Positions 8,124-15,160 of a stretch of DNA of 19,658 nt are shown in pieces; the stretch's first letter is position 1; every line of letters starts with the position of its first letter. The notes beneath the pieces are model-generated. The model did no database searches. It was not told where the DNA came from and saw only the letters and a list, made by a program, of their open reading frames with translations. The position numbers were made by a program, and so were the translations under genes. The DNA is from Candidatus Rokuibacteriota bacterium (GTDB lineage Bacteria > Methylomirabilota > Methylomirabilia > Rokubacteriales > CSP1-6), in NCBI GenBank assembly GCA_016179165.1, contig JACORX010000215.1, positions 1 to 19,658 on the forward strand, given 5' to 3'.

Positions 8124-9913
8124 GCACCAGGCCCCAGGGTGCCCACGTTCCGGATCTCCTCACCGTCGAGCTCGAGGACTACTACCAGATCGGCGCCTTC
8201 GAGCGGATCATACCGAGCGCTCACTGGGGGCGCTTCGAGCGCCGTCTCGAGCAGAGCACCCTCCGCACCTTGGAGCTCCTCGAGCGGTTCGCCATCCGCG
8301 CCACATTTTTCGTCCGGGGCTCCATCGCCGCGACGCTCCCCGACCTCGTGCGTGAAATCAGCCGATGTGGCCACGAGATCGCGAGCGAGGGCTATCACCA
8401 CCGCGTGGTAAGCGAGATGTCTCCGGCCGAGTTCAGGGACGACCTCGCACGGGCGCGCGACGCGCTCGAGACGGCGAGTGAGAGCCGCGTCCTCGGGTAT
8501 CGCTTCACCCGAGAATGGTTCGCGCCGGTTACGCGGTCGGCGCTGGAAATCCTCGCGGAGCAGCAGTACGCCTACCATTCGAGCTTCGTGCCGCTCTTCG
8601 CCCCCTTCTGGCGACCGGCGCCGCAGCGCTTGGCGCACCAGCTGCGGCTCGGGGAGCGGCTGCTCTGGGAGATCCCGCTCTCGACGTGCCGTGTCGCCGG
8701 GTGCCTGATCCCGATCGCCGGGGGCAACTACTTCCGTCAGTCCCCCCGCCCGGTGCTTCGCCGTCTCGTGGACCGGTGGCACCAGCGTCACGACGCCCCA
8801 TTCGTCATGTACTTCCACGTCCGCGAGCTGGATCCTGAGCAGCCCCAGATCAGCGCGGCGTCACCCATCGGGCGAATCCGGCACTACCGCAACCTCGACA
8901 AGATGCACGAGATCCTCGAGGACTACTTCCGCACATACCGCTTCGGCAGCATCGCGGCCCATCTCGGTTTGTCTACGGAGCCGGATCCGGACGCCTCGGG
9001 TAGGCTGGGCGAGGTGTGCAGCGCCCCTGCTCCAGGCCGGCCGGCCGGGTCCGCTGTCATCCAGGCCGCTTCTCACGAATCGGACGCGGCCCCGCGAGTG
9101 CCGGTCACCATCGTGGTTCCCTGCTTCAACGAGCAGCTCATGATTCCCTACCTCGCCAACACCCTCCGCGGGGTGGAGGCCCTGCTGTCCCCGAGGTACG
9201 ACATCCAGTTCGTGTTCGTGGACGACGGCAGTCGCGACGGCACCTGGCAGGCCCTTCAGGGGGCGTTCGGTGGCCGCGCCAACGCGACGCTCGCCCGGCA
9301 CCCGCGCAACGTCGGCGTCGGCGGCGCCATCCTCTCCGGGATTCGCATCGCCAAGACCGAGATCGTCTGCTCCATGGACTGCGACTGCAGCTACGAGCCC
9401 GCCGAACTGGGCAACATGATCCCGCTGCTCACCGACGACACGGACATGGTCACCGGCTCGCCATACCATCCGAACGGGGCCGTGATGAATGTCCCCGCCT
9501 GGCGCCTGTCTCTGTCCCGGTCGGCCTCTTTTCTCTATCGCCGCGTCCTGCGCCAAACGCTCTTCACCTACACGAGCTGCTTCCGTGTCTACCGGAGGCA
9601 GGCTGTGGCGGAGCTCGTGCTGACGGAAGGCGGCTTCCTCGGCGTAGCCGAGATGCTCGGGCGCCTGGACCTGCGCGGCTCGAAGATCGTGGAGTACCCC
9701 GCCACGCTGCATGTGCGCGTTCTCGGGAAGTCGAAGATGAAGGTCCTGCGGACCATCGCGGGCCACCTCCGATTGCTCGCTCGGCTGCTGATCGTTCGGC
9801 TGAGGAGTAGCGTCCAGCCGCCCAAGGAGATTGTGAGAGGAGGCCGTCTCGTCGGCCTCGGAGTCAGCACCATCCCGACACCGGCCACCAAGACGGAATT
9901 GGGCAACCGATGA
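8120..9913 (+). CDS. Fusion: XrtA-type polysaccharide deacetylase-like domain plus family 2 glycosyltransferase
   Basis: A 597-aa protein with two parts. Residues 1 to about 284 match the PEP-CTERM-locus polysaccharide deacetylase family (TIGR03006-like with a DUF3473 tail): LLTVELEDYYQIGAFE (13-28), ATFFVRGS (61-68), CGHEIASEGYHHR (83-95) and YFHVRELDPEQP (231-242). After a linker (285-327), residues 328-560 are a GT2 domain like polyprenyl-phosphate mannosyltransferases: VPCFNE (333-338), VDDGSRDGT (367-375), RNVGVGGAILSG (396-407) and MDCDCSYEP (419-427). Metal-site residues of the NodB part differ from the canon: DVED reads ELED (E17), the first histidine of HxxxH is E90 (H94 remains), and RAPSF reads RFTREWF (128-134). 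Deacetylation may therefore be lost or altered, while the GT2 half looks intact. ATG 8120 overlaps the epimerase stop. Confidence 0.88.
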   Translation: MSTRPQGAHVPDLLTVELEDYYQIGAFERIIPSAHWGRFERRLEQSTLRTLELLERFAIRATFFVRGSIAATLPDLVREISRCGHEIASEGYHHRVVSEMSPAEFRDDLARARDALETASESRVLGYRFTREWFAPVTRSALEILAEQQYAYHSSFVPLFAPFWRPAPQRLAHQLRLGERLLWEIPLSTCRVAGCLIPIAGGNYFRQSPRPVLRRLVDRWHQRHDAPFVMYFHVRELDPEQPQISAASPIGRIRHYRNLDKMHEILEDYFRTYRFGSIAAHLGLSTEPDPDASGRLGEVCSAPAPGRPAGSAVIQAASHESDAAPRVPVTIVVPCFNEQLMIPYLANTLRGVEALLSPRYDIQFVFVDDGSRDGTWQALQGAFGGRANATLARHPRNVGVGGAILSGIRIAKTEIVCSMDCDCSYEPAELGNMIPLLTDDTDMVTGSPYHPNGAVMNVPAWRLSLSRSASFLYRRVLRQTLFTYTSCFRVYRRQAVAELVLTEGGFLGVAEMLGRLDLRGSKIVEYPATLHVRVLGKSKMKVLRTIAGHLRLLARLLIVRLRSSVQPPKEIVRGGRLVGLGVSTIPTPATKTELGNR

Positions 9914-11151
9914 GCCATCCCCAACCCGCTGAGACCAAGACGCTGAGGCTGCCGTCCGACCAGGAGACCTCGGGCCGCACACTGGGCGAGGAGGAGCTTG
10001 CCCTGCTGGCCCAGGTGATCCACTCCGGCACCCTCACGAGCACCAAGGGCACATTCGTCAAGGCTCTGGAGCGTGGCTTCGCCGAGCTGCTGGGCCTCGA
10101 GCACGTCTCGGCGTGCTCGTCGGGGACCAGCGCACTTCACACGGCCATCGCCGCCATCGATCCCGAGCCCGGGGATGAGATCGTCACCTCTCCCATCACC
10201 GACATGGGAGCCCTGGCGCCGATCCTGTACCAGGGGGCCATCCCGGTGTTTGCCGACGTCGATCCGCACACCTGCAACGTCATGGCGGCGACCATCGAGC
10301 CCTGCCTGAGCGCGCGTACCCGCGCCATCGTCGTCACCCACCTATTCGGCAACCCCTGTGACATGGGCCCCATCATGGCGCTGGCCCGGGCTCGCAACAT
10401 CCCGGTCATCGAGGACTGTGCCCAGGCCTTCCTGGCGCGCCATGACGGGGCGCCGGTGGGAACCATCGGCGCCCTGGGGTGCTTCAGCCTTCAGCAGGGC
10501 AAGCACATCACGACCGGAGAGGGGGGGCTGGTGAGCACCGGCGACCCGGCGCTTGCCCGCCGGGCGTTCCTCTTCATCAACAAGGCGTGGGGCTACGGCG
10601 ACCCGCAGCCCGACCACTACTTCCTGGCGCTGAACTGCCGGATGAGCGAACTGCAGGGAGCCGTCGCGGTCGCTCAGCTACCCAAGCTGGAGTGGATCGT
10701 CCGCAAGCGGATCGAGCTGGCCGCTCAGATGACCGCGGCGCTCGCTGGGCTCGTCGGGATCGAGACTCCCTGGGTCGACCCGAAGAACGTCCACACCTAC
10801 TGGAAGTACTGCCTCCGCGTGGATGGCGGCGTCGTACCCGGCGGCGCCGTGGGACTCGCGCGCCTCCTCGCCGAGCGGGGCATCTCGTCTGCCCCCAGGT
10901 ACATCCAGAAACCCGCGTTCATGTGCGAGGTGTTCCAGAAGCAGCGCACCTTCGGCCGGAGCCGCTTCCCCTTCACACTCGCCCGGCCCGAAGCGCTCGA
11001 CTACAACCACGACCGTTTCCGGGGCGCCTTCGAGGCCCTCGACCGTATCCTCGTCCTCCCGTGGAACGAGCGCTACACCGAGGAGCACGTGAGCTACATC
11101 GCGACCTCCATTCACCAGGCCCTCGCTCAACTCAGGCGGACAGCCCCGTGA
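9910..11151 (+). CDS. DegT/DnrJ/EryC1/StrS-family PLP aminotransferase
   Basis: PLP-dependent enzyme (413 aa) that aminates a keto-sugar or keto-cyclitol, probably with glutamate or glutamine as donor. Visible signatures are SSGTSALHTAI (70-80) for the phosphate site, PVIEDCAQAF (165-174) with the PLP-binding aspartate D169, the Schiff-base lysine K198 in FSLQQGKHITTGEGG (192-206), and NCRMSELQGAVAVAQL near 240. The QQGK-TTGEGG form recalls the cyclitol/glutamine aminotransferase branch more than WbpE-like enzymes, which is a caution against assigning a substrate. The tight order aminotransferase - dehydrogenase - acyltransferase is the layout expected for making an N-acylated amino sugar. 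The start overlaps the fusion gene stop (ATGA) and the stop overlaps the dehydrogenase start (GTGA). Confidence 0.92.
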   Translation: MSHPQPAETKTLRLPSDQETSGRTLGEEELALLAQVIHSGTLTSTKGTFVKALERGFAELLGLEHVSACSSGTSALHTAIAAIDPEPGDEIVTSPITDMGALAPILYQGAIPVFADVDPHTCNVMAATIEPCLSARTRAIVVTHLFGNPCDMGPIMALARARNIPVIEDCAQAFLARHDGAPVGTIGALGCFSLQQGKHITTGEGGLVSTGDPALARRAFLFINKAWGYGDPQPDHYFLALNCRMSELQGAVAVAQLPKLEWIVRKRIELAAQMTAALAGLVGIETPWVDPKNVHTYWKYCLRVDGGVVPGGAVGLARLLAERGISSAPRYIQKPAFMCEVFQKQRTFGRSRFPFTLARPEALDYNHDRFRGAFEALDRILVLPWNERYTEEHVSYIATSIHQALAQLRRTAP

Positions 11152-12170
11152 GCGACCGCATCGTCCGATTCGGGATCGTCGGCGCCGGGGCCATCGCCCA
11201 GTCCTACGCGCAGGCTTTCGAGGGGTGCGGCGAGGCCCGCGTCGTCGCCGTGGCAGACATCCGCCCCGCTGCCGCCGCGGCGCTTGCCGAGCGGCTCCAG
11301 TGCCGGCCCTACGACTCCCATCAGGCGCTCGCCGGAAGCTTGGGGCTCGACGCGGTCCTCGTCTGCACGCCTCCGGCGAGCCACGCGGAGATCTGCCTCC
11401 ACCTCCTCGCACGGGGCCTCCACGTGCTGTGCGAGAAACCGCTCAGCTTGGACGTCGCCAGCGCCCGCAGCATGCTCGAAACCGCCAGGCGCGCCGGCGT
11501 CATCCTCACCATGGCATCCAAGTTCCGCTACGTGGAGGACGTGGTACGCGCCAAGAACATCGCCCTGTCGGGCATCCTGGGTGACATCGTCCTCTTCGAG
11601 AACGCCTTCACCTCCCGAGTGGACATGTCCACCCGCTGGAACTGCAATCCGGCCGTCAGCGGAGGCGGGGTCCTGATCGACAACGGGACGCACTCCGTGG
11701 ACCTCATGCGCTACTTCCTCGGCCCGCTGGCCGAGGTTCAGGTCGTGGAGGGCAAGCGCAGCCAGCGGCTCCCGGTCGAGGAGACCGTCCGGATCTTCGT
11801 CCGCAGCGTGCGAGGCGTGATGGGCTCGATCGACCTCTCCTGGAGCATCGACAAGGAGCTGGAGAGCTACATCAACATCTACGGCTCGCACGGCACCGCG
11901 TCTGTCGGCTGGCGCGAGTCGAAGTACCGCCAGGCGTCCAGCCGCGACTGGGTCGTCTTCGGCAACGGCTACAAGAAGATTGACGCGCTCCGTGCCCAAA
12001 TCAGGAATTTCGCCCGGTCGCTCCGCGGCGAGGACGTGCTGCTGATCACCGCGGAGGAGGCGTTGGGGTCCGTGGAGGTCATCGAGGCCGCGTACGCGTC
12101 GCTGCGCGAGAGCCACTGGCGCGGAATGGCCCACGAGGCCTCGCAGGCCGCCACGGCGGAGCCCCGATGA
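11148..12170 (+). CDS. Gfo/Idh/MocA-family NAD(P)-dependent oxidoreductase
   Basis: Sugar or cyclitol dehydrogenase (340 aa, GTG start) expected to oxidise a hydroxyl to the ketone used by the neighbouring aminotransferase. The N-terminal Rossmann fold has GIVGAGAIAQSY (9-20), a CTPPASH segment (73-79) and the family EKP motif in CEKPLS (95-100). The C-terminal domain starts with the catalytic-type motif GGGVLIDNGTHSVDLMRYF (172-190), with D178 and H182. WbpB/WlbA-type UDP-GlcNAcA 3-dehydrogenases belong to this family, as do inositol dehydrogenases. Operon context favours a nucleotide-sugar substrate but does not prove it. It overlaps both neighbours by 4 nt (GTGA at 11148, ATGA at 12167), so dehydrogenase, aminotransferase and acyltransferase are likely made in step. 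Confidence 0.9.
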   Translation: MSDRIVRFGIVGAGAIAQSYAQAFEGCGEARVVAVADIRPAAAAALAERLQCRPYDSHQALAGSLGLDAVLVCTPPASHAEICLHLLARGLHVLCEKPLSLDVASARSMLETARRAGVILTMASKFRYVEDVVRAKNIALSGILGDIVLFENAFTSRVDMSTRWNCNPAVSGGGVLIDNGTHSVDLMRYFLGPLAEVQVVEGKRSQRLPVEETVRIFVRSVRGVMGSIDLSWSIDKELESYINIYGSHGTASVGWRESKYRQASSRDWVVFGNGYKKIDALRAQIRNFARSLRGEDVLLITAEEALGSVEVIEAAYASLRESHWRGMAHEASQAATAEPR

Positions 12171-12814
12171 GCGTCCGGGGCATCCACCCGACGGCCACCA
12201 TCGATCCCGGTGTCGAGATCGGCCCGGGCACCGCCATCTGGGACAACGTCCACATCCGGCACTCGACGCGGATCGGGGAGGAGTGCATCGTCGGCGAGAA
12301 GACCTACATCGCCTACGGGGTGCGCATCGGGCGCCGGGTCAAGATCAACGCGTTCGTCTACATCTGCACAGCGGTCACCATCGAGGACGGCGTCATGATC
12401 GCCGCGGGGACGATCTTCACCAACGATCGGTTCCCCAGGGCCACGACGCCCGATCTCCGCGCGCTCCGGCCCTCCGAGCCGGACGATCACACGCTGCCCA
12501 CTCTCGTGCGCGAGGGCGCGACCATCGGCGCCGGAAGCATCATCGGATGCAATCTGGAGATCGGCCGCTTCGCGATGGTCGGGATGGGCTCCGTCGTGAC
12601 GAAGTCGGTCCCCGACTTCCATCTCGTCGTGGGTCACCCGACCGTCTCAGTGGGCTGCGTGTGTCGCTGCGGACAGCCCGTCCACCGCTTCCGTCCTGAC
12701 GACGGGTCGGACCTCCTCGCCAGGTGCGGGGCGTGCAGCCGCCAATACTCCATCACGAACGGCGCCGTCACCGAACTGGCCGTGGCGACATCGCTGACAG
12801 CCACCGATGGGTGA
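12167..12814 (+). CDS. Left-handed beta-helix acyltransferase (WbpD/WlbB-like) with cysteine-rich C-terminal tail
   Basis: Hexapeptide-repeat N-acyltransferase (215 aa) that probably acetylates the amine installed by the upstream aminotransferase, using acetyl-CoA. Hexapeptide repeats run from about residue 7 to 80 and again 113-145 (for example HPTATIDPGVEIGPGTAIWD). The loop TIFTNDRFPRA (82-92) with N86 is characteristic of the WbpD/WlbB and QdtC/FdtC group of 3-amino-sugar acetyltransferases. C-terminal to the helix, Cys164/166/168 and Cys187/190 (CVCRCG then CGAC) look like a small zinc-ribbon knuckle. A CGGAG at 12157-12161 precedes ATG 12167. The trimeric cytosolic form is inferred from the family. 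The exact sugar is unknown. Confidence 0.9.
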   Translation: MSVRGIHPTATIDPGVEIGPGTAIWDNVHIRHSTRIGEECIVGEKTYIAYGVRIGRRVKINAFVYICTAVTIEDGVMIAAGTIFTNDRFPRATTPDLRALRPSEPDDHTLPTLVREGATIGAGSIIGCNLEIGRFAMVGMGSVVTKSVPDFHLVVGHPTVSVGCVCRCGQPVHRFRPDDGSDLLARCGACSRQYSITNGAVTELAVATSLTATDG

Positions 12815-14186
12815 CAGACTGGGCATGTCGAAGGATTCCGTGCGCTGGGGCATCGTTGGCGGGGGCATGCTGGGTATGACCCTGGCCCACCGCCTCGCCC
12901 AGCAGGGGAGGCGCGTGACCCTCTTCGAGAGCGCCTCGCACCTCGGGGGCCTCGCGAGCCCCTGGACCCTGGGCGACGTGGTCTGGGACCGCCACTACCA
13001 TGTCACCCTCCTGTCCGACCGCTATCTTCGCACCCTGCTCCGCGAGCTCGATCTCGAAGCGGACATGGCGTGGGTCCGGACGCGGACCGGCTTCTATATC
13101 GATGGGCATCTCTACTCGATGTCGAACATGATCGAGTTCCTCCGGTTCCCGCCCCTGGGCCTGGTCGGCAAGCTGCGGCTGGCCATCACGATCCTCCGCG
13201 CTGCCCACACGAAGAACTGGAAGGCCCTCGAGCGGGTCCCCGTGACCGATTGGCTCCGGCGGTGGTCGGGGCGGCGCACGTTCGAGCGCATCTGGCTGCC
13301 CCTCCTCCGCTCCAAGCTCGGTGAGAGCTACCGGCACACATCCGCCGCATTCATCTGGGCCACCATCGCCCGAATGTACGCTGCGCGGCGGAGGGGCCTG
13401 AAGCGGGAGATGTTCGGCTACGTCCCCGGGGGCTACGCCCGGATCGTCGACCGCTTCGCGGCGCATCTCGCCGATGACGGCGTCGCCGTGAAGCTCGGCC
13501 ATGGGATCCGGCGGGTCAGGCGTAGCGCGGACGGCGTGACTCTCGAATTCGAGAGCGGCGCCCAGGAGACCTTCGACCAGGTCGTCCTGACGATACCGGC
13601 GGCTGTCGCCGCCCGCGTGTGCCCCGATCTGACGCCCGATGAGAAGGCAAAGCTCGCGGGCATCCGCTACCAGGGCATCATCTGCGCCTCCGCCCTGCTG
13701 AAGGAGCCTCTGGCCGGCTTCTACGTCACCAACATCACCGAGCCCTGGGTCCCATTCACGGCCGTCATCGAGATGTCAGCCCTCGTGGACCGGCGGCACT
13801 TCAACGGCAATACGCTGGTGTACCTGCCGAAGTACGTGCCGCCCGACGACCCGGCCTTCGCGTTGTCGGACGACGAGTTGGAAGACGGCTTTCTCGCCGC
13901 GCTGGAGCGCATGTACCCGCACTTCCAGCGGAGCCAGATCCTCTGCTTCCGCGTCTCACGTGTCCGCCACGTCTTTGCGCTGCCGACCGTCGACTACTCG
14001 CGGCACCTTCCCCCGATGACCACGTCGATCCCCGGCGTGCACATCGTCAACTCCGCCCACATCCTCAACGGCACCCTCAATACCAACGAGACCGTCCAAC
14101 TGGCCGAGCAGGCAGCTGCCCGGTTCGCCTCCATCCCCACCCTGGCGGCACAACACGCTGCCACTCTCGAGCATGTCCAGCGCTAA
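12807..14186 (+). CDS. FAD-dependent oxidoreductase (amine-oxidase/protoporphyrinogen-oxidase-like)
   Basis: Flavoprotein of 459 aa with an N-terminal dinucleotide-binding motif GIVGGGMLGMTLAHRL (15-30), the ribose-binding E41 and the HLGGLASPW segment (45-53). A C-terminal FAD-closing region (VHIVNSAHILNGTLNTNET) lies near 410-430. The GFYIDGHLYSMSNMIEFLRFPPL region is common in flavoproteins found in polysaccharide clusters. Substrate and reaction are not recognised: it could desaturate or oxidise a lipid-linked sugar or polyprenyl substrate, or act as a mutase-like enzyme related to UDP-galactopyranose mutase, though mutase hallmarks are not evident. The start is uncertain: ATG 12807 overlaps the acyltransferase by 8 nt, while ATG 12825 would leave a 10-nt gap; neither has a convincing Shine-Dalgarno. 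The 3' end overlaps the deacetylase gene by 14 nt. Confidence 0.82.
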   Translation: MGDRLGMSKDSVRWGIVGGGMLGMTLAHRLAQQGRRVTLFESASHLGGLASPWTLGDVVWDRHYHVTLLSDRYLRTLLRELDLEADMAWVRTRTGFYIDGHLYSMSNMIEFLRFPPLGLVGKLRLAITILRAAHTKNWKALERVPVTDWLRRWSGRRTFERIWLPLLRSKLGESYRHTSAAFIWATIARMYAARRRGLKREMFGYVPGGYARIVDRFAAHLADDGVAVKLGHGIRRVRRSADGVTLEFESGAQETFDQVVLTIPAAVAARVCPDLTPDEKAKLAGIRYQGIICASALLKEPLAGFYVTNITEPWVPFTAVIEMSALVDRRHFNGNTLVYLPKYVPPDDPAFALSDDELEDGFLAALERMYPHFQRSQILCFRVSRVRHVFALPTVDYSRHLPPMTTSIPGVHIVNSAHILNGTLNTNETVQLAEQAAARFASIPTLAAQHAATLEHVQR

Positions 14187-15144
14187 GCCCCTCGCCAGCC
14201 TGTCGCTCGACCTGGACAACCAGTGGTCCTACATGAAGACCCATGGCGATCCCGGCTGGGAAGCGCTGCCGTCCTACCTGGATGTCTTCATTCCCTACGC
14301 CCTCGACGTGCTGGACGAGTTGCACCTCAAGCTCACCGTGTTCATCGTCGGGCAGGACGCCGCGCTGGACCGGCACCGGGACGTGCTCCCGCTGCTGACG
14401 GCCCGAGGGCACGAGGTCGGCAACCATTCGTTCCACCACGAGCCCTGGCTGCACGCGTTCCCAAAGGACCAGATCCGGCGCGAGCTGCTCGACACCGAGA
14501 AACACATCCTGCGTCTGACGGGGCAGACGCCGACCGGCTTTCGCGCTCCCGGGTTCAGCTGGAGCCCCGCGCTCATCGAGGTGCTGAGCGAGTGCGGCTA
14601 CGCCTACGACGCCTCCAGCCTGCCCACCTTTCTCGGGCCGCTGGCGCGCGCCTACTACTTCCGGCGCTCGCGCCTGGACTCCGACGCGAAGAGCCAGCGG
14701 AGCCTCCTGTTCGGCCGCTTCTCGGACGGGCTCAAGCCGGTCAAGCCCTTCTACTGGCAACTCCCATCCGGCCACACGCTGCTCGAGCTGCCAGTGACCA
14801 CCATGCCGATCGTGAAGATGCCGTTTCACCTGAGCTATCTCGTGTACTTGAGCCGCTTCTCCCTGCCCCTCATGAAGTCGTACCTGGGCATTGCGTTGGC
14901 CCTCTGCCGAGCCACCGGGACGCAGCCCAGCTTTCTCCTCCACCCATTGGATCTCCTGGGCGCGGAGCAGGTGCCGCAGCTCTCCTATTTCCCCGGGATG
15001 GACGTGAGCGCACAACAGAAACTGCGCGTCTTCCGGATCGCCATCCGGATCATGGCCGCGCATTTCGACCTCGTTCCCATGAGTGCCCACATCCAGGCCC
15101 TCCTCAAGCGCGATGGAATACGGTCCATTCCATGTCGCCGCTGA
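14173..15144 (+). CDS. Polysaccharide deacetylase (NodB-homology family), canonical active site
   Basis: Predicted metal-dependent carbohydrate deacetylase (323 aa). NodB motifs are intact: SLDLDN (11-16, catalytic base D13 and metal ligand D15), the metal-binding HSFHH (H85 and H89) in GNHSFHHEP (83-91), FRAPGFSW (123-130), and a late LHPLDLLG histidine motif near 257-264. No signal peptide is visible, so it is probably cytosolic or acts on a lipid-linked intermediate before export. The opening SLDLDNQWSYMKTHGD resembles a deacetylase subgroup I associate with exopolysaccharide loci. Likely substrates are N-acetyl groups of the repeat unit or of a lipid-linked sugar. It overlaps the FAD oxidoreductase gene by 14 nt. 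It contrasts with the altered deacetylase-like domain at 8120-8971. Confidence 0.88.
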   Translation: MSSAKPLASLSLDLDNQWSYMKTHGDPGWEALPSYLDVFIPYALDVLDELHLKLTVFIVGQDAALDRHRDVLPLLTARGHEVGNHSFHHEPWLHAFPKDQIRRELLDTEKHILRLTGQTPTGFRAPGFSWSPALIEVLSECGYAYDASSLPTFLGPLARAYYFRRSRLDSDAKSQRSLLFGRFSDGLKPVKPFYWQLPSGHTLLELPVTTMPIVKMPFHLSYLVYLSRFSLPLMKSYLGIALALCRATGTQPSFLLHPLDLLGAEQVPQLSYFPGMDVSAQQKLRVFRIAIRIMAAHFDLVPMSAHIQALLKRDGIRSIPCRR

Positions 15145-15160
15145 TCATGGCCGCTCCGTC

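Noticed and set aside
9840..9859. Inverted repeat GAGGCCG-N6-CGGCCTC near the end of the fusion gene, as a terminator
   Set aside because: There is no U-tract, it lies inside the coding sequence, and the next gene overlaps by 4 nt. Most likely it arises by chance in GC-rich DNA.
10479..11147. Upstream extension of the dehydrogenase frame
   Set aside because: It lies wholly within the aminotransferase gene. GTG 11148 directly precedes the Rossmann motif.
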